NCBI GenBank assembly: GCA_004297985.1
Contig: SCRA01000039.1
Span: 1-32,171 of the forward strand
Length of the DNA: 32,171 nucleotides
Direction of reading: 5' to 3'
Source: a bacterium
GTDB lineage: Bacteria > Vulcanimicrobiota > Vulcanimicrobiia > Vulcanimicrobiales > SCRA01
Numbering within the stretch: position 1 is the stretch's first letter; every line of letters begins with the position of its first letter. Under the pieces are notes generated by a model, which searched no databases, was not told where the DNA came from, and saw nothing but the letters and a program-made list of their open reading frames with translations. Positions 14,441-21,660 of this stretch are shown here, piece after piece. Position numbers and translations under genes: made by a program.

Positions 14441-16465
14441 ATGCAAGGCAGCGAGAACGGCGACGGCAAGCCCAATGCGACCATCAGCCGCAGCGCGTTC
14501 ATGGGCGGGCTAGGTACGGCGGGGGCTCTTTTGGCGACGGGCTGCAATACGCCGCAGGCGACAACGGCGGCCGCGTCACGCAACTCGGCTGCCGCCGTGG
14601 TCAGCGGCGACGCGCGCAAGATCGCGCAGGCGCGTGGCCTCATGCCGGCCGACGTTGCGGCGGCGCTGAAGACCTACGTTCCTTCGGGCAAGACGGACGA
14701 CTACTACATGTTCGCCTCCGGCGGCCACAGCGGCCAGGTGCTGGTGATCGGCGTACCGTCGATGCGCCTGCTCAAGGTCATTCCGGTTTTTACTCCCGAG
14801 TCGTACGGCGGCTGGGGGTACTCGTCGGGTTCGCGCGACGTACTGAAAGCCGGCGCGGTCGACGGTACGGTGATCACGCACGGCGACACCCACCATCCGA
14901 CCTTCAGCGAGACGGGCGGCGACTACGACGGACGATTCTTCTTCATCAACGACAAGGTCAACGCGCGCGTCGCGGTGATCGATCTGCGGGACTTCGAGTG
15001 CAAGCAGATCGTCAAGAACCCGCTGACGCTCTCCAACCATGGCGTCTGCGTCACACCGAACTCGGAGTACGTGGTCGAGTCCTCGCACTATGGTATGCCG
15101 GTGGGCTGGAAGACGTCGGACGTGACGAAGGAAGCGTACCGCAAGCGCTTTCGGGGCTCCCAGACCTATTGGAAGTTCGACGCCGCCAAAGGGCGCATCG
15201 ATCCGGAACGCTCCTTCGCCGTAGAGCTCCCGCCGTACTGGCAGGACATCCTCGACGCCGGGAAGCTTGGCAGCAACGGTTGGACCTTCACCAACTCCAT
15301 CGATACCGAACTCGCGGTCCCCGAGGACTGGCACGGCGGGCCGGCGATGGAGGTCGGTGCCTCCCAGCACGACATGGATTTCCTGCACCTATTGAATTGG
15401 AAGCTGGCCGAGAGGCTCGTGCAGAGCGGCGGCGTCTCCAAGGTCAACGGCCTCGCCTACATCCCGCTGGAGCAGGCCGTGAAGGAAGGTGTGCTCTACC
15501 TGGTGCCAGAGCCCAAGAGCCCGCACGGCGTGGACGTCACGCCGGACGGAAAGTACGTGGTCGTCTCAGGTAAGCTCGATCCGCACGTCAGCATCTATGG
15601 CTTCACAAAGATCCAACAGGCGATCGCCAAGGGCCATTTGCGCCGCGATTCCTACGGCGTCCCCATCGTGGCGTTCGAGGATGCGCTGGTCGCGCAGGTC
15701 AAGGTTGGCCTCGGCCCGCTCCACACGCAGTTCGGAGGCGACGGTCATGCCTACACCAGTCTCTTTCTAGACAGCGCCGTGGCTCGTTGGACGCTGGGCG
15801 ACGATTCGGGGAAGGGCTGGAACCTGTTGGAGACGCTCCCCGTCCAGTACAACGTCGGCCACCTGGCCGCGCCGCATGGGGACACGGTCCATCCGCGCGG
15901 CGGCTACGTCGTGGCGCTGAACAAGTGGTCCTTGGATCGTTTCCTCCCCGTGGGCCCGTTCTACCCGCGCAACTTACAGTTGATCGACAACACGGGTGAG
16001 AAGATGCAGGTGCTCTACGACATGCCGATTGGCATGGCCGAGCCGCACTACGCTCAGATCATCGATACCAAGCTGTTGAAGCCGATCGACGTCTACCCGA
16101 AAAATACGGACGTCTTCACCATGGCGGCCGACCCGAAGGCGCCCGTCTTCGGCAAGGAGGGCACCTTCGATCGCGGCGATCACATCGTGGTCGAGATGAG
16201 CATGATGCGCAGCGAGTTCCGCCCGGACGTCGTGCGCGTGAAGCGGGGCAGTCGCGTAGTGTGGCGGCTCAACAACGTCGAGACGGCGAAGAACGCCATC
16301 CATGGCTTCGCGCTCTCGAAGTACAACATCAGCCTGAGCCTCGAGCCCGGGAAGGTGGAGGCCATCGAGTTCGTTGCCGATGAGCCGGGCGTCTATCCGT
16401 ACTACTGCACGGACTTCTGCTCCGCGCTGCATCTTGAGATGATGGGCTACCTGGTGGTGGCCTAG
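14441..16465 (+). CDS. nosZ: Nitrous-oxide reductase NosZ (clade II-like, putative lipoprotein)
   Basis: A 674-residue copper enzyme that reduces N2O to N2 outside the cytoplasmic membrane. All seven CuZ histidines are placed: His151-His152 (DTHHP), His200 (NHG), His362 (SPHG), His428 (GPLHT), His474 (NVGH) and His536 (EPH). The C-terminal cupredoxin domain has the CuA ligands His621, Cys656, Cys660, His664 and Met667 (CTDFCSALHLEM). The clade I Trp between the cysteines is absent, as in clade II. The N terminus is unusual: SRSAFM resembles a Tat motif with one Arg lost, and ATGC with Cys35 looks like a lipobox. The start ATG 14441 has GGAGAGG 11 bases upstream; GTG 14429 is possible. It is first in the nos run. 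Confidence 0.95.
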   Translation: MQGSENGDGKPNATISRSAFMGGLGTAGALLATGCNTPQATTAAASRNSAAAVVSGDARKIAQARGLMPADVAAALKTYVPSGKTDDYYMFASGGHSGQVLVIGVPSMRLLKVIPVFTPESYGGWGYSSGSRDVLKAGAVDGTVITHGDTHHPTFSETGGDYDGRFFFINDKVNARVAVIDLRDFECKQIVKNPLTLSNHGVCVTPNSEYVVESSHYGMPVGWKTSDVTKEAYRKRFRGSQTYWKFDAAKGRIDPERSFAVELPPYWQDILDAGKLGSNGWTFTNSIDTELAVPEDWHGGPAMEVGASQHDMDFLHLLNWKLAERLVQSGGVSKVNGLAYIPLEQAVKEGVLYLVPEPKSPHGVDVTPDGKYVVVSGKLDPHVSIYGFTKIQQAIAKGHLRRDSYGVPIVAFEDALVAQVKVGLGPLHTQFGGDGHAYTSLFLDSAVARWTLGDDSGKGWNLLETLPVQYNVGHLAAPHGDTVHPRGGYVVALNKWSLDRFLPVGPFYPRNLQLIDNTGEKMQVLYDMPIGMAEPHYAQIIDTKLLKPIDVYPKNTDVFTMAADPKAPVFGKEGTFDRGDHIVVEMSMMRSEFRPDVVRVKRGSRVVWRLNNVETAKNAIHGFALSKYNISLSLEPGKVEAIEFVADEPGVYPYYCTDFCSALHLEMMGYLVVA

Positions 16466-16477
16466 GAGATCGTGACG

Positions 16478-17089
16478 ATGTCGCATATCTCGGGAGTCCA
16501 ATCCGCACAGAGCCCGCTCGCGCTGCGAGCGTCGGGGAGCCGCGCGCTGCTCATCGCGGCGGTGCTGCTCGCCGTCTCGCTCGTTCTGCCGTGGTGGCAC
16601 ATGACCATGTATGCGCCGCAGTATCCCGCGGGGTTGTCGGCCAGCGCCGGCGTCTTCAGCATTCACGGCGACGTCACGGAGATCAACGAGCTCAATCACT
16701 ACATCGGGTTCATGCCGCTCGAGCACGTCGCGCCGATCGAGCGGCGGGCGGGTATCGTGCTGGGGCCCTTGATCGTCTTGCTCGCCTTGGCGGCCGCGTT
16801 CCTGGGCGGGCCCTGGCGCCTCTTGGCAACACCGGCAGTCGTCCTGCCGGTCTTTACGGTGGCCGACCTGGCCGGGTGGCTCTGGTACGCGGGTAACCAT
16901 CTCGATCCTCATGCCGCGCTCTCGACCAGCGTGGCACCCTGGACGCCGCACATGCTCGGGCCCGGCGGTGTCGGACAGTTCCATACGTTCGCCATGTTCG
17001 ATCCGGGCTTCGCGCTAGCTGTGGCGGCGGCGGTCTTGGTCGTGTCGGCCCTCCGGCGAAGGCACCGGCCCGCGGTCGGCCAGCGGTGA
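16478..17089 (+). CDS. NosB-like membrane protein
   Basis: A 203-residue inner-membrane protein with about four helices: near residues 23-42, 92-111, 115-135 and 178-196. After helix 1 comes a loop with WWHMTMYAPQYPAGL and GDVTEINELNHYIGF, rich in Met, His, Tyr and Asn. A protein with an APQYP...NHYIG loop directly after nosZ fits NosB of clade II nos clusters, whose biochemical role is unknown. The call rests on motif memory and position. AGGAG (16464-16468) overlaps the nosZ stop and sits nine bases before the ATG at 16478; GTG 16472 is an alternative. Its stop overlaps the start of the next gene (GTGA). The exposed His/Met loop may help copper or electron supply, which is inference. Confidence 0.65.
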   Translation: MSHISGVQSAQSPLALRASGSRALLIAAVLLAVSLVLPWWHMTMYAPQYPAGLSASAGVFSIHGDVTEINELNHYIGFMPLEHVAPIERRAGIVLGPLIVLLALAAAFLGGPWRLLATPAVVLPVFTVADLAGWLWYAGNHLDPHAALSTSVAPWTPHMLGPGGVGQFHTFAMFDPGFALAVAAAVLVVSALRRRHRPAVGQR

Positions 17090-19170
17090 TTCCGCTGGCT
17101 CCGGCACCGCCGGCGATCGTCTGCCGAGCCTGTCCGCCGGTCACCTTGGCGCGGGAGCTCTCCGCCTCTCCCGCCGGAACGGTCGTTCGCGTCGCCGGCG
17201 GCGTCTACCGCGGGAACTTCACGCTGGGGCGCGGCGTGACGCTTCAAGGCGAGGGCGCGATCCTCGACGGCGGCGGCAGCGGAACGGTGCTGACCATCGC
17301 CGGCTCCGATGCGCGCATCTCCGGGGTCGCGATACGCAACAGCGGAACGAGTTACGTCGACATCGACGCCGGTATCAGAGTCTTGGGCGACCGCGCAAGC
17401 ATCGAGAACGTCACCATCGCCCGGAGCCTCTTCGGCATCGACGTCAAGAGCGCTGGCCACGTCGTGGTCCAAGGCGTGACGGTGGACGGGCTCGCGCAGC
17501 GTGACGTACCGCTGCGAGGCGACGCGCTGCGCCTGTTCTACAGCCCCTCGGCGCGCATCGCCGGCAATACGTTTCGCAACGGACGCGACGTCCTCATCTG
17601 GTTTTCGAATGGAGCGGTCATCGAAGGTAACCGTATCAGCGATTGCCGGTACGGCATCCACGTGATGTACGCCAAGCGGCTCGCGATCGAGCGCAACGCC
17701 GTCACGAACTGCGAGGTCGGTACGTACCTGATGTACGCGACACAGCTGCGCATCGAGAGCAACGTCTTCGCGCACAACCGCGGCTCCACCGGCTACGGCA
17801 TCGCGTTGAAATCGGCCGACGACGTGGTCGTGCGCAACAACGCCCTGGTCGACGACCATGCCGGCATCTACCTCGATCAGTCGCCGTGGTCCCAGGGAGC
17901 CTCCCTGCGCGTGGAGGACAACTTGGCGGCATATAACGGTGTGGGTCTTCTGGCTACGCCCGCGACGGCCGGGGGCGTGGTGGTCGGAAACGCGTTCGTG
18001 GACAACATCGTCCAGGCGCAGGCGTCCGGTCAAGGCGACCTCAAGGGCATGACCTTCGACGAAGGGGAGCGGGGCAACTATTGGAGCGATTACGCGGGAT
18101 ACGATGCGCGCGGCACCGGCATCGGAGATGCTCCGTATCTCGCCATGACCGCATTCGGCGCGGAGGCTGCCGCCGATCCGCGGCTTCAACTCCTGACCTA
18201 TAGCCCCGCAGCCGTGGCCATCGACTTCGCGGCACGCGCTTTGCCGGCGTTCGCACCAAGTATCCAGCTTGTGGATCACGTTCCGGCGCTGCGCGCCCCG
18301 TCGTTCAGCGATCTACCTTGGCCACACCGCTCCGGCAGTGCCGTGCCCCTGCTGGGCTTCGCGGCGCTGGCTCTGGGCGGGGCCGGGGCCATGGGCGCGA
18401 TCTCCCGGCGTAGCGGCCGCTCGGGCCTGCGGCGACGCCGCCATACCGAAAGGACGAAGACCTTGACCTCCGTGCCGATCATTACCGCGAGCGAGGTACG
18501 CAAGTCATACGGCAAGAGGCTCGCGCTGGCCGATGCCACCTTCCAGGTGCGCGGCGGCGAGACCGTCGCGCTGTGGGGTCCCAACGGCGCAGGAAAGACG
18601 ACGCTCCTGCGATGCTTGCTGGGGCAGGTCTCGTATCAAGGCTCGCTGACCGTCGCGGGCATGCGCCCCTCTCCACGAATCCCCGCTGCCCGGGTGTTGA
18701 TGGGGTACGCTCCGCAATCGCTCCCGGATTTCGAGATGAGCGTCGAGGAGCTGGCGGTAATGGTGGGCGCGCTGCGCGGGTGCGATGCGGCGGAGATCGA
18801 CGCGGCGCTCGCGGAGACGGGCGCCGATCAGGCGCGCGGTACGGCCGTCGGCGCGCTCTCCGGCGGGATGAAGCAGCGCTTGAACGTGGCGCTGGCGCTG
18901 CTGGGCGAGCCGCCGATCCTCGTGCTCGACGAGCCGACGGCCGGGCTCGATCGCGCCAGCCACCGTAGTCTCGTGGATATGCTGCGTGAGCGAAAGCGCC
19001 GGGACAAGACGATCATCTTCACCTCGCACGACGCCGGCGACGTGCTGGCGCTGGCCGACCGCGTCGCGATGATGGAGGAAGGGCGCGTGGTGGGCGTGAT
19101 GGATGTGGATCGCTTTGGCCCATTGATGCGCCGCCGGCACGAGGAGGACGCCGTATGGCACCGGGCGTGA
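17086..19170 (+). CDS. NosD-NosF in one reading frame: periplasmic beta-helix, membrane helix, ABC ATPase
   Basis: One open frame of 694 residues. Residues about 18-400 are a right-handed beta-helix NosD domain (VYRGNFTLGRGVTLQGEG, repeated GIHVMY/GTYLMY/GIALKS rungs, GNYWSDY). Residues 419-439 are a membrane helix followed by a very basic tail (441-458), which puts what follows in the cytoplasm. Residues about 463-694 are NosF: Walker A GPNGAGKT (498-505), signature LSGGMKQ (591-597), Walker B ILVLDEPT (611-618) and His648. NosDFY matures the copper site of NosZ. Topology fits a real fusion, but no clear signal peptide precedes the NosD part (GTG start, Pro-rich). An internal start for NosF alone is possible at TTG 18463. 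A one-base assembly error would also restore two genes. Confidence 0.85.
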   Translation: MIPLAPAPPAIVCRACPPVTLARELSASPAGTVVRVAGGVYRGNFTLGRGVTLQGEGAILDGGGSGTVLTIAGSDARISGVAIRNSGTSYVDIDAGIRVLGDRASIENVTIARSLFGIDVKSAGHVVVQGVTVDGLAQRDVPLRGDALRLFYSPSARIAGNTFRNGRDVLIWFSNGAVIEGNRISDCRYGIHVMYAKRLAIERNAVTNCEVGTYLMYATQLRIESNVFAHNRGSTGYGIALKSADDVVVRNNALVDDHAGIYLDQSPWSQGASLRVEDNLAAYNGVGLLATPATAGGVVVGNAFVDNIVQAQASGQGDLKGMTFDEGERGNYWSDYAGYDARGTGIGDAPYLAMTAFGAEAAADPRLQLLTYSPAAVAIDFAARALPAFAPSIQLVDHVPALRAPSFSDLPWPHRSGSAVPLLGFAALALGGAGAMGAISRRSGRSGLRRRRHTERTKTLTSVPIITASEVRKSYGKRLALADATFQVRGGETVALWGPNGAGKTTLLRCLLGQVSYQGSLTVAGMRPSPRIPAARVLMGYAPQSLPDFEMSVEELAVMVGALRGCDAAEIDAALAETGADQARGTAVGALSGGMKQRLNVALALLGEPPILVLDEPTAGLDRASHRSLVDMLRERKRRDKTIIFTSHDAGDVLALADRVAMMEEGRVVGVMDVDRFGPLMRRRHEEDAVWHRA
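18450..18465 (+). promoter_or_regulatory. Internal ribosome site and TTG start for free NosF
   Basis: AAGGA (18450-18454) stands eight bases before an in-frame TTG (18463-18465), just after the basic tail of NosD and just before the ABC ATPase domain (residue 460 of the long frame). In the +1 frame TGA at 18464-18466 overlaps this TTG as TTGA, the same overlap style as other genes here. It looks like an original nosF start site, whether or not the upstream frame is truly fused. Confidence 0.5.
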
Positions 19171-19979
19171 CGATCGCCGTGGTGGAGCTGCGCTCGGCGC
19201 TGCGCAACCGCTGGCTGCAATACTATACCGCTGCGTTTGCTTTGCTCGCGGGTCTGCTGGCGTTCGGCGGGTTGGCGGCGGCCGGCTACGGCGGGGCGGC
19301 CGGCTTCGGCCCCACGGCGGCGGGCTTGATCTCGCTCGATCTCGTCATCGTTCCGCTGATGGCGCTGACGGTGGGAGCCCTCGCCTATTGCCGCGATCGC
19401 GAGCGGGGAACGCTCTCGTACTTGGGGGCGCTGCCGCTCTCCGTGGACAGCATCTTCCGGGCCAAGGCGCTGGGCTTGGCCGTCGGGCTCAGCATGGCGG
19501 TTGCGCTGGGGTTCTCGCTGGCGCTGGTGGTCATGGCGCTCATGGGCGTGGGCGGCAACGCCGGCGATCTCGCCGCGTTGGTGGGCTTGACCTGGCTGCT
19601 GGCGCTGGCGATGGGAGGTATCGGACTGGCGATCTCCGTCAATGCCCGCCGCGTGCCGGCCGCGCTTGGTCTGGCGATCGTGAGCTGGCTGCTCTTCGTC
19701 TTGTTGGGGGACCTGGGAATCATGGCGACGGCGATGGCAACGCACGTGGGAATGCAAGTCCTGTTGTGGCTGACGATCCTCAATCCCATAGAGGCCTATA
19801 AGATCGCGGCGATCGCCGCGCTCTCGGGCTCCGTCGACGTGCTGGGGCCCGGTGGGCGGCTCGCTACCGACATCTTCGGGGGCGCGCTCTTGCCGGTGAT
19901 GGTCGGGGCGCTCTGCGCGTGGCTTGCCGCCTCGGGCGGCGCCGCGTGGTGGATGGCGAGGCACGGCGATGTGGCGTAA
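19155..19979 (+). CDS. nosY: NosY, ABC permease for NosZ copper-site maturation
   Basis: A 274-residue integral membrane protein with about six helices, of the ABC-2-type permease group. It should form the membrane part of the NosDFY complex. Visible landmarks are the N-terminal ELRSALRNRWLQYYTAAFALLAG, the coupling segment ALAYCRDRERGTLSYLGALPLS (about 76-97) typical of ABC-2 permeases facing NosF, and LNPIEAYKIA (about 208-217), a conserved NosY segment. The ATG at 19155 overlaps the NosD-NosF frame by 16 bases. Its end overlaps the next gene by 11 bases. The length and helix count are normal. Confidence 0.93.
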   Translation: MAPGVTIAVVELRSALRNRWLQYYTAAFALLAGLLAFGGLAAAGYGGAAGFGPTAAGLISLDLVIVPLMALTVGALAYCRDRERGTLSYLGALPLSVDSIFRAKALGLAVGLSMAVALGFSLALVVMALMGVGGNAGDLAALVGLTWLLALAMGGIGLAISVNARRVPAALGLAIVSWLLFVLLGDLGIMATAMATHVGMQVLLWLTILNPIEAYKIAAIAALSGSVDVLGPGGRLATDIFGGALLPVMVGALCAWLAASGGAAWWMARHGDVA

Positions 19980-20361
19980 CGCGATCGGAGTTCTGGCGCT
20001 GGCCATCGCCCTGGGGGCATGCGGATCGAGCACGCGCGCGCAGGGCGCCGCGACCGACGGCGACATCACGATCGCCGTCGTCGCCGATCCCGGCGTCGTG
20101 GGCGAACGCAACGAGTTGCGCGTGCGTCTGGAGGATGCGCAGCACCATCCCGTCACCGGCGCGCATGTCACCGTGCAGATCGAGATGCCCGCGATGCCGA
20201 TGCACCGGGCGCCGCTCCCGCTCGAAGAACGCAACTCCGGCGAGTACGCGACCGCGCGTCCCGACTTCGACATGGACGGCGAATGGACGACCCAGGTCAC
20301 CGCTACCGGCGGCGCGGGCCGCCGGATCGAAGGAGTAACGCACCTGCGCATTCGCGACTGA
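19969..20361 (+). CDS. YtkA/FixH-like lipoprotein, candidate copper accessory protein
   Basis: A 130-residue predicted lipoprotein: signal peptide with lipobox LGAC (Cys18), a short linker, then a YtkA-like beta-sandwich domain. The domain shows DPGVVGERNELRVRLED, HPVTGAHVTVQIEMPAMPMH (about 61-80) and DFDMDGEW. MPAMPMH and the nearby histidines could bind copper, as proposed for several YtkA-like proteins. The ATG at 19969 overlaps the nosY end by 11 bases, so it belongs to the nos unit. Classical nos clusters have the copper chaperone lipoprotein NosL near this place; no NosL (Cys-x-Met-type) is seen in the window, so this protein may fill that job. That role is inference. Confidence 0.75.
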   Translation: MWRNAIGVLALAIALGACGSSTRAQGAATDGDITIAVVADPGVVGERNELRVRLEDAQHHPVTGAHVTVQIEMPAMPMHRAPLPLEERNSGEYATARPDFDMDGEWTTQVTATGGAGRRIEGVTHLRIRD

Positions 20362-20390
20362 ACGTGTGATGCGTGTCTCACCGGCAGGGA

Positions 20391-20411
20391 GATCGCCTGC
20401 GGACGGCGATC
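20391..20411. other. Perfect 7-bp stem-loop after the nos genes
   Basis: GATCGCC (20391-20397) and GGCGATC (20405-20411) pair perfectly around a 7-base loop, 30 bases after the YtkA-like gene and before the CapA-like gene. No T-run follows. It may be a weak terminator, an attenuator or an mRNA-stabilising hairpin that lowers expression of the two downstream genes. The gap 20362-20471 holds nothing else I recognise. Confidence 0.4.
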
Positions 20412-20471
20412 CAACTGCACTCGGTGGGAAGAGGAAGAAGGGCACGGAGGCGTGATAGCCGAGCGGCGCGC

Positions 20472-21632
20472 ATGGCGGCGTTCTGGTTCTTCGTTGCGTT
20501 GCTCAGTGCGGGCGGCGCGCTGTGGCTCATGCAGCCGACTCGCATCGCGCCCCTTGCCGCCGTGCCAGCGCCAGCGCCGACGCCCGATCGTCACCGCTCG
20601 ACGGTCTCCTTCGTCGGCGACGTCATGCTGGGCGGAGGAGTGGCGGAGGTGGCTCGGAGGCGCGGCACCGACACGCTCTTCGCGCGCGTCGATCCATGGC
20701 TCCACGCCGGCGACGCCGTCGTAGGCAATCTCGAGTGCGTTCTCTCGACGCGCGGCGCTCCCACCGCGTCCAAACCAGAAGCCGCCCTGCGCGCCCATCG
20801 CGAGTGGCTGCTGCGGGGATCGCCGGAGGATGCCGCCGCGCTGGCGCGCGCCAACTTCGCTGCGATGACGCTCGCCAACAACCACAGCATGGACTATCGC
20901 GGCGTGGCGATGGACGATTCGCTGGCCGCCTTGCACGGCGCCGGTATCGCCTCGACGGGCGCCGGCGACGATCTTACGCGTGCGCAGTCGCCGGCGATCT
21001 TCGAGCGCGCCGGCATCCGCTTCGCCGTTCTCGGCGTCAGCGAGATTCTGCCGCAGGGCTCGTGGGCGACGCGCGGGCGTTCAGGGGTCGCGCCCGGGCG
21101 CGGCTTGGCGCGAACCTCGCTCGATCCGGCGTTCGACGGCGCGATGGCACGGCGCGTGCGCGCATGGCGGGACCGCGTAGACGTGGTGGTGGTCTACGAG
21201 CACTGGGGGACGGAGCTGGTCGGCAAGCCAACGGACGACCAACGCGCCTTCGCGCATGCCATGATCGATGCCGGCGCACAGCTCGTCGTCGGCGCCCATC
21301 CGCATGTTCTTGGACCCATCGAGAACTATCGCGGCGGCGTGATCGCCTATAGCCTCGGCAACTTCGTCTTCGACGCTTACCCAGGTGCCGCCGCGCGCTC
21401 GGCGATTCTCCAGGTGCGCTTCGACGGCGCGCGCGTCGCGGGGTGGGAGGCGGTCCCCGTGGTGATCACGGGTGGGATACCGCATGCGGCCGATGAGCGA
21501 AGCGCGCGGGCGATCGCGCGCGCGCTCGAGGTAGGCCCCACATGTCACGACGGATTGCGCATGCCGGGAGCGTGCGTCACAACGGAAGGGACGCGGCGCG
21601 CGGCGTTGCACCATTCCGCACATGCAGACTGA
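20472..21632 (+). CDS. CapA/PgsA-family metallophosphatase-like protein, membrane anchored
   Basis: About 386 residues with one N-terminal membrane helix (MAAFWFFVALLSAGGALWL), then a Pro/Ala-rich linker and a CapA domain outside the cytoplasm. The domain shows FVGDVMLGGGV (about 43-53), VVGNLECVLS, TLANNHSMDYRG, YEHWGTE, VVGAHPHVLGP and YSLGNFVFD in order, the usual calcineurin-like set of metal ligands. CapA proteins act in poly-gamma-glutamate or capsule synthesis, but most are uncharacterised. No capB/capC genes are near. The frame is open back to GTG 20373 with a basic leader; neither start has a good ribosome site, and ATG 20472 is chosen because it begins the anchor. It ends 28 bases before the MesD-like gene. 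Confidence 0.82.
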   Translation: MAAFWFFVALLSAGGALWLMQPTRIAPLAAVPAPAPTPDRHRSTVSFVGDVMLGGGVAEVARRRGTDTLFARVDPWLHAGDAVVGNLECVLSTRGAPTASKPEAALRAHREWLLRGSPEDAAALARANFAAMTLANNHSMDYRGVAMDDSLAALHGAGIASTGAGDDLTRAQSPAIFERAGIRFAVLGVSEILPQGSWATRGRSGVAPGRGLARTSLDPAFDGAMARRVRAWRDRVDVVVVYEHWGTELVGKPTDDQRAFAHAMIDAGAQLVVGAHPHVLGPIENYRGGVIAYSLGNFVFDAYPGAAARSAILQVRFDGARVAGWEAVPVVITGGIPHAADERSARAIARALEVGPTCHDGLRMPGACVTTEGTRRAALHHSAHAD

Positions 21633-21660
21633 CGCGCGGCGAGCGCAGAGAGAGGTTTCG

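Noticed and set aside
16909-18279. 456-codon minus-strand frame antisense to nosD
   Set aside because: Asp/Val/His-rich periodic sequence that mirrors the NosD beta-helix repeats; not a separate gene.
18828-20936. 702-codon minus-strand frame antisense to nosF, nosY, the YtkA-like gene and capA
   Set aside because: Arg/His/Gln-rich shadow of well-identified plus-strand genes; no domain or ribosome site.
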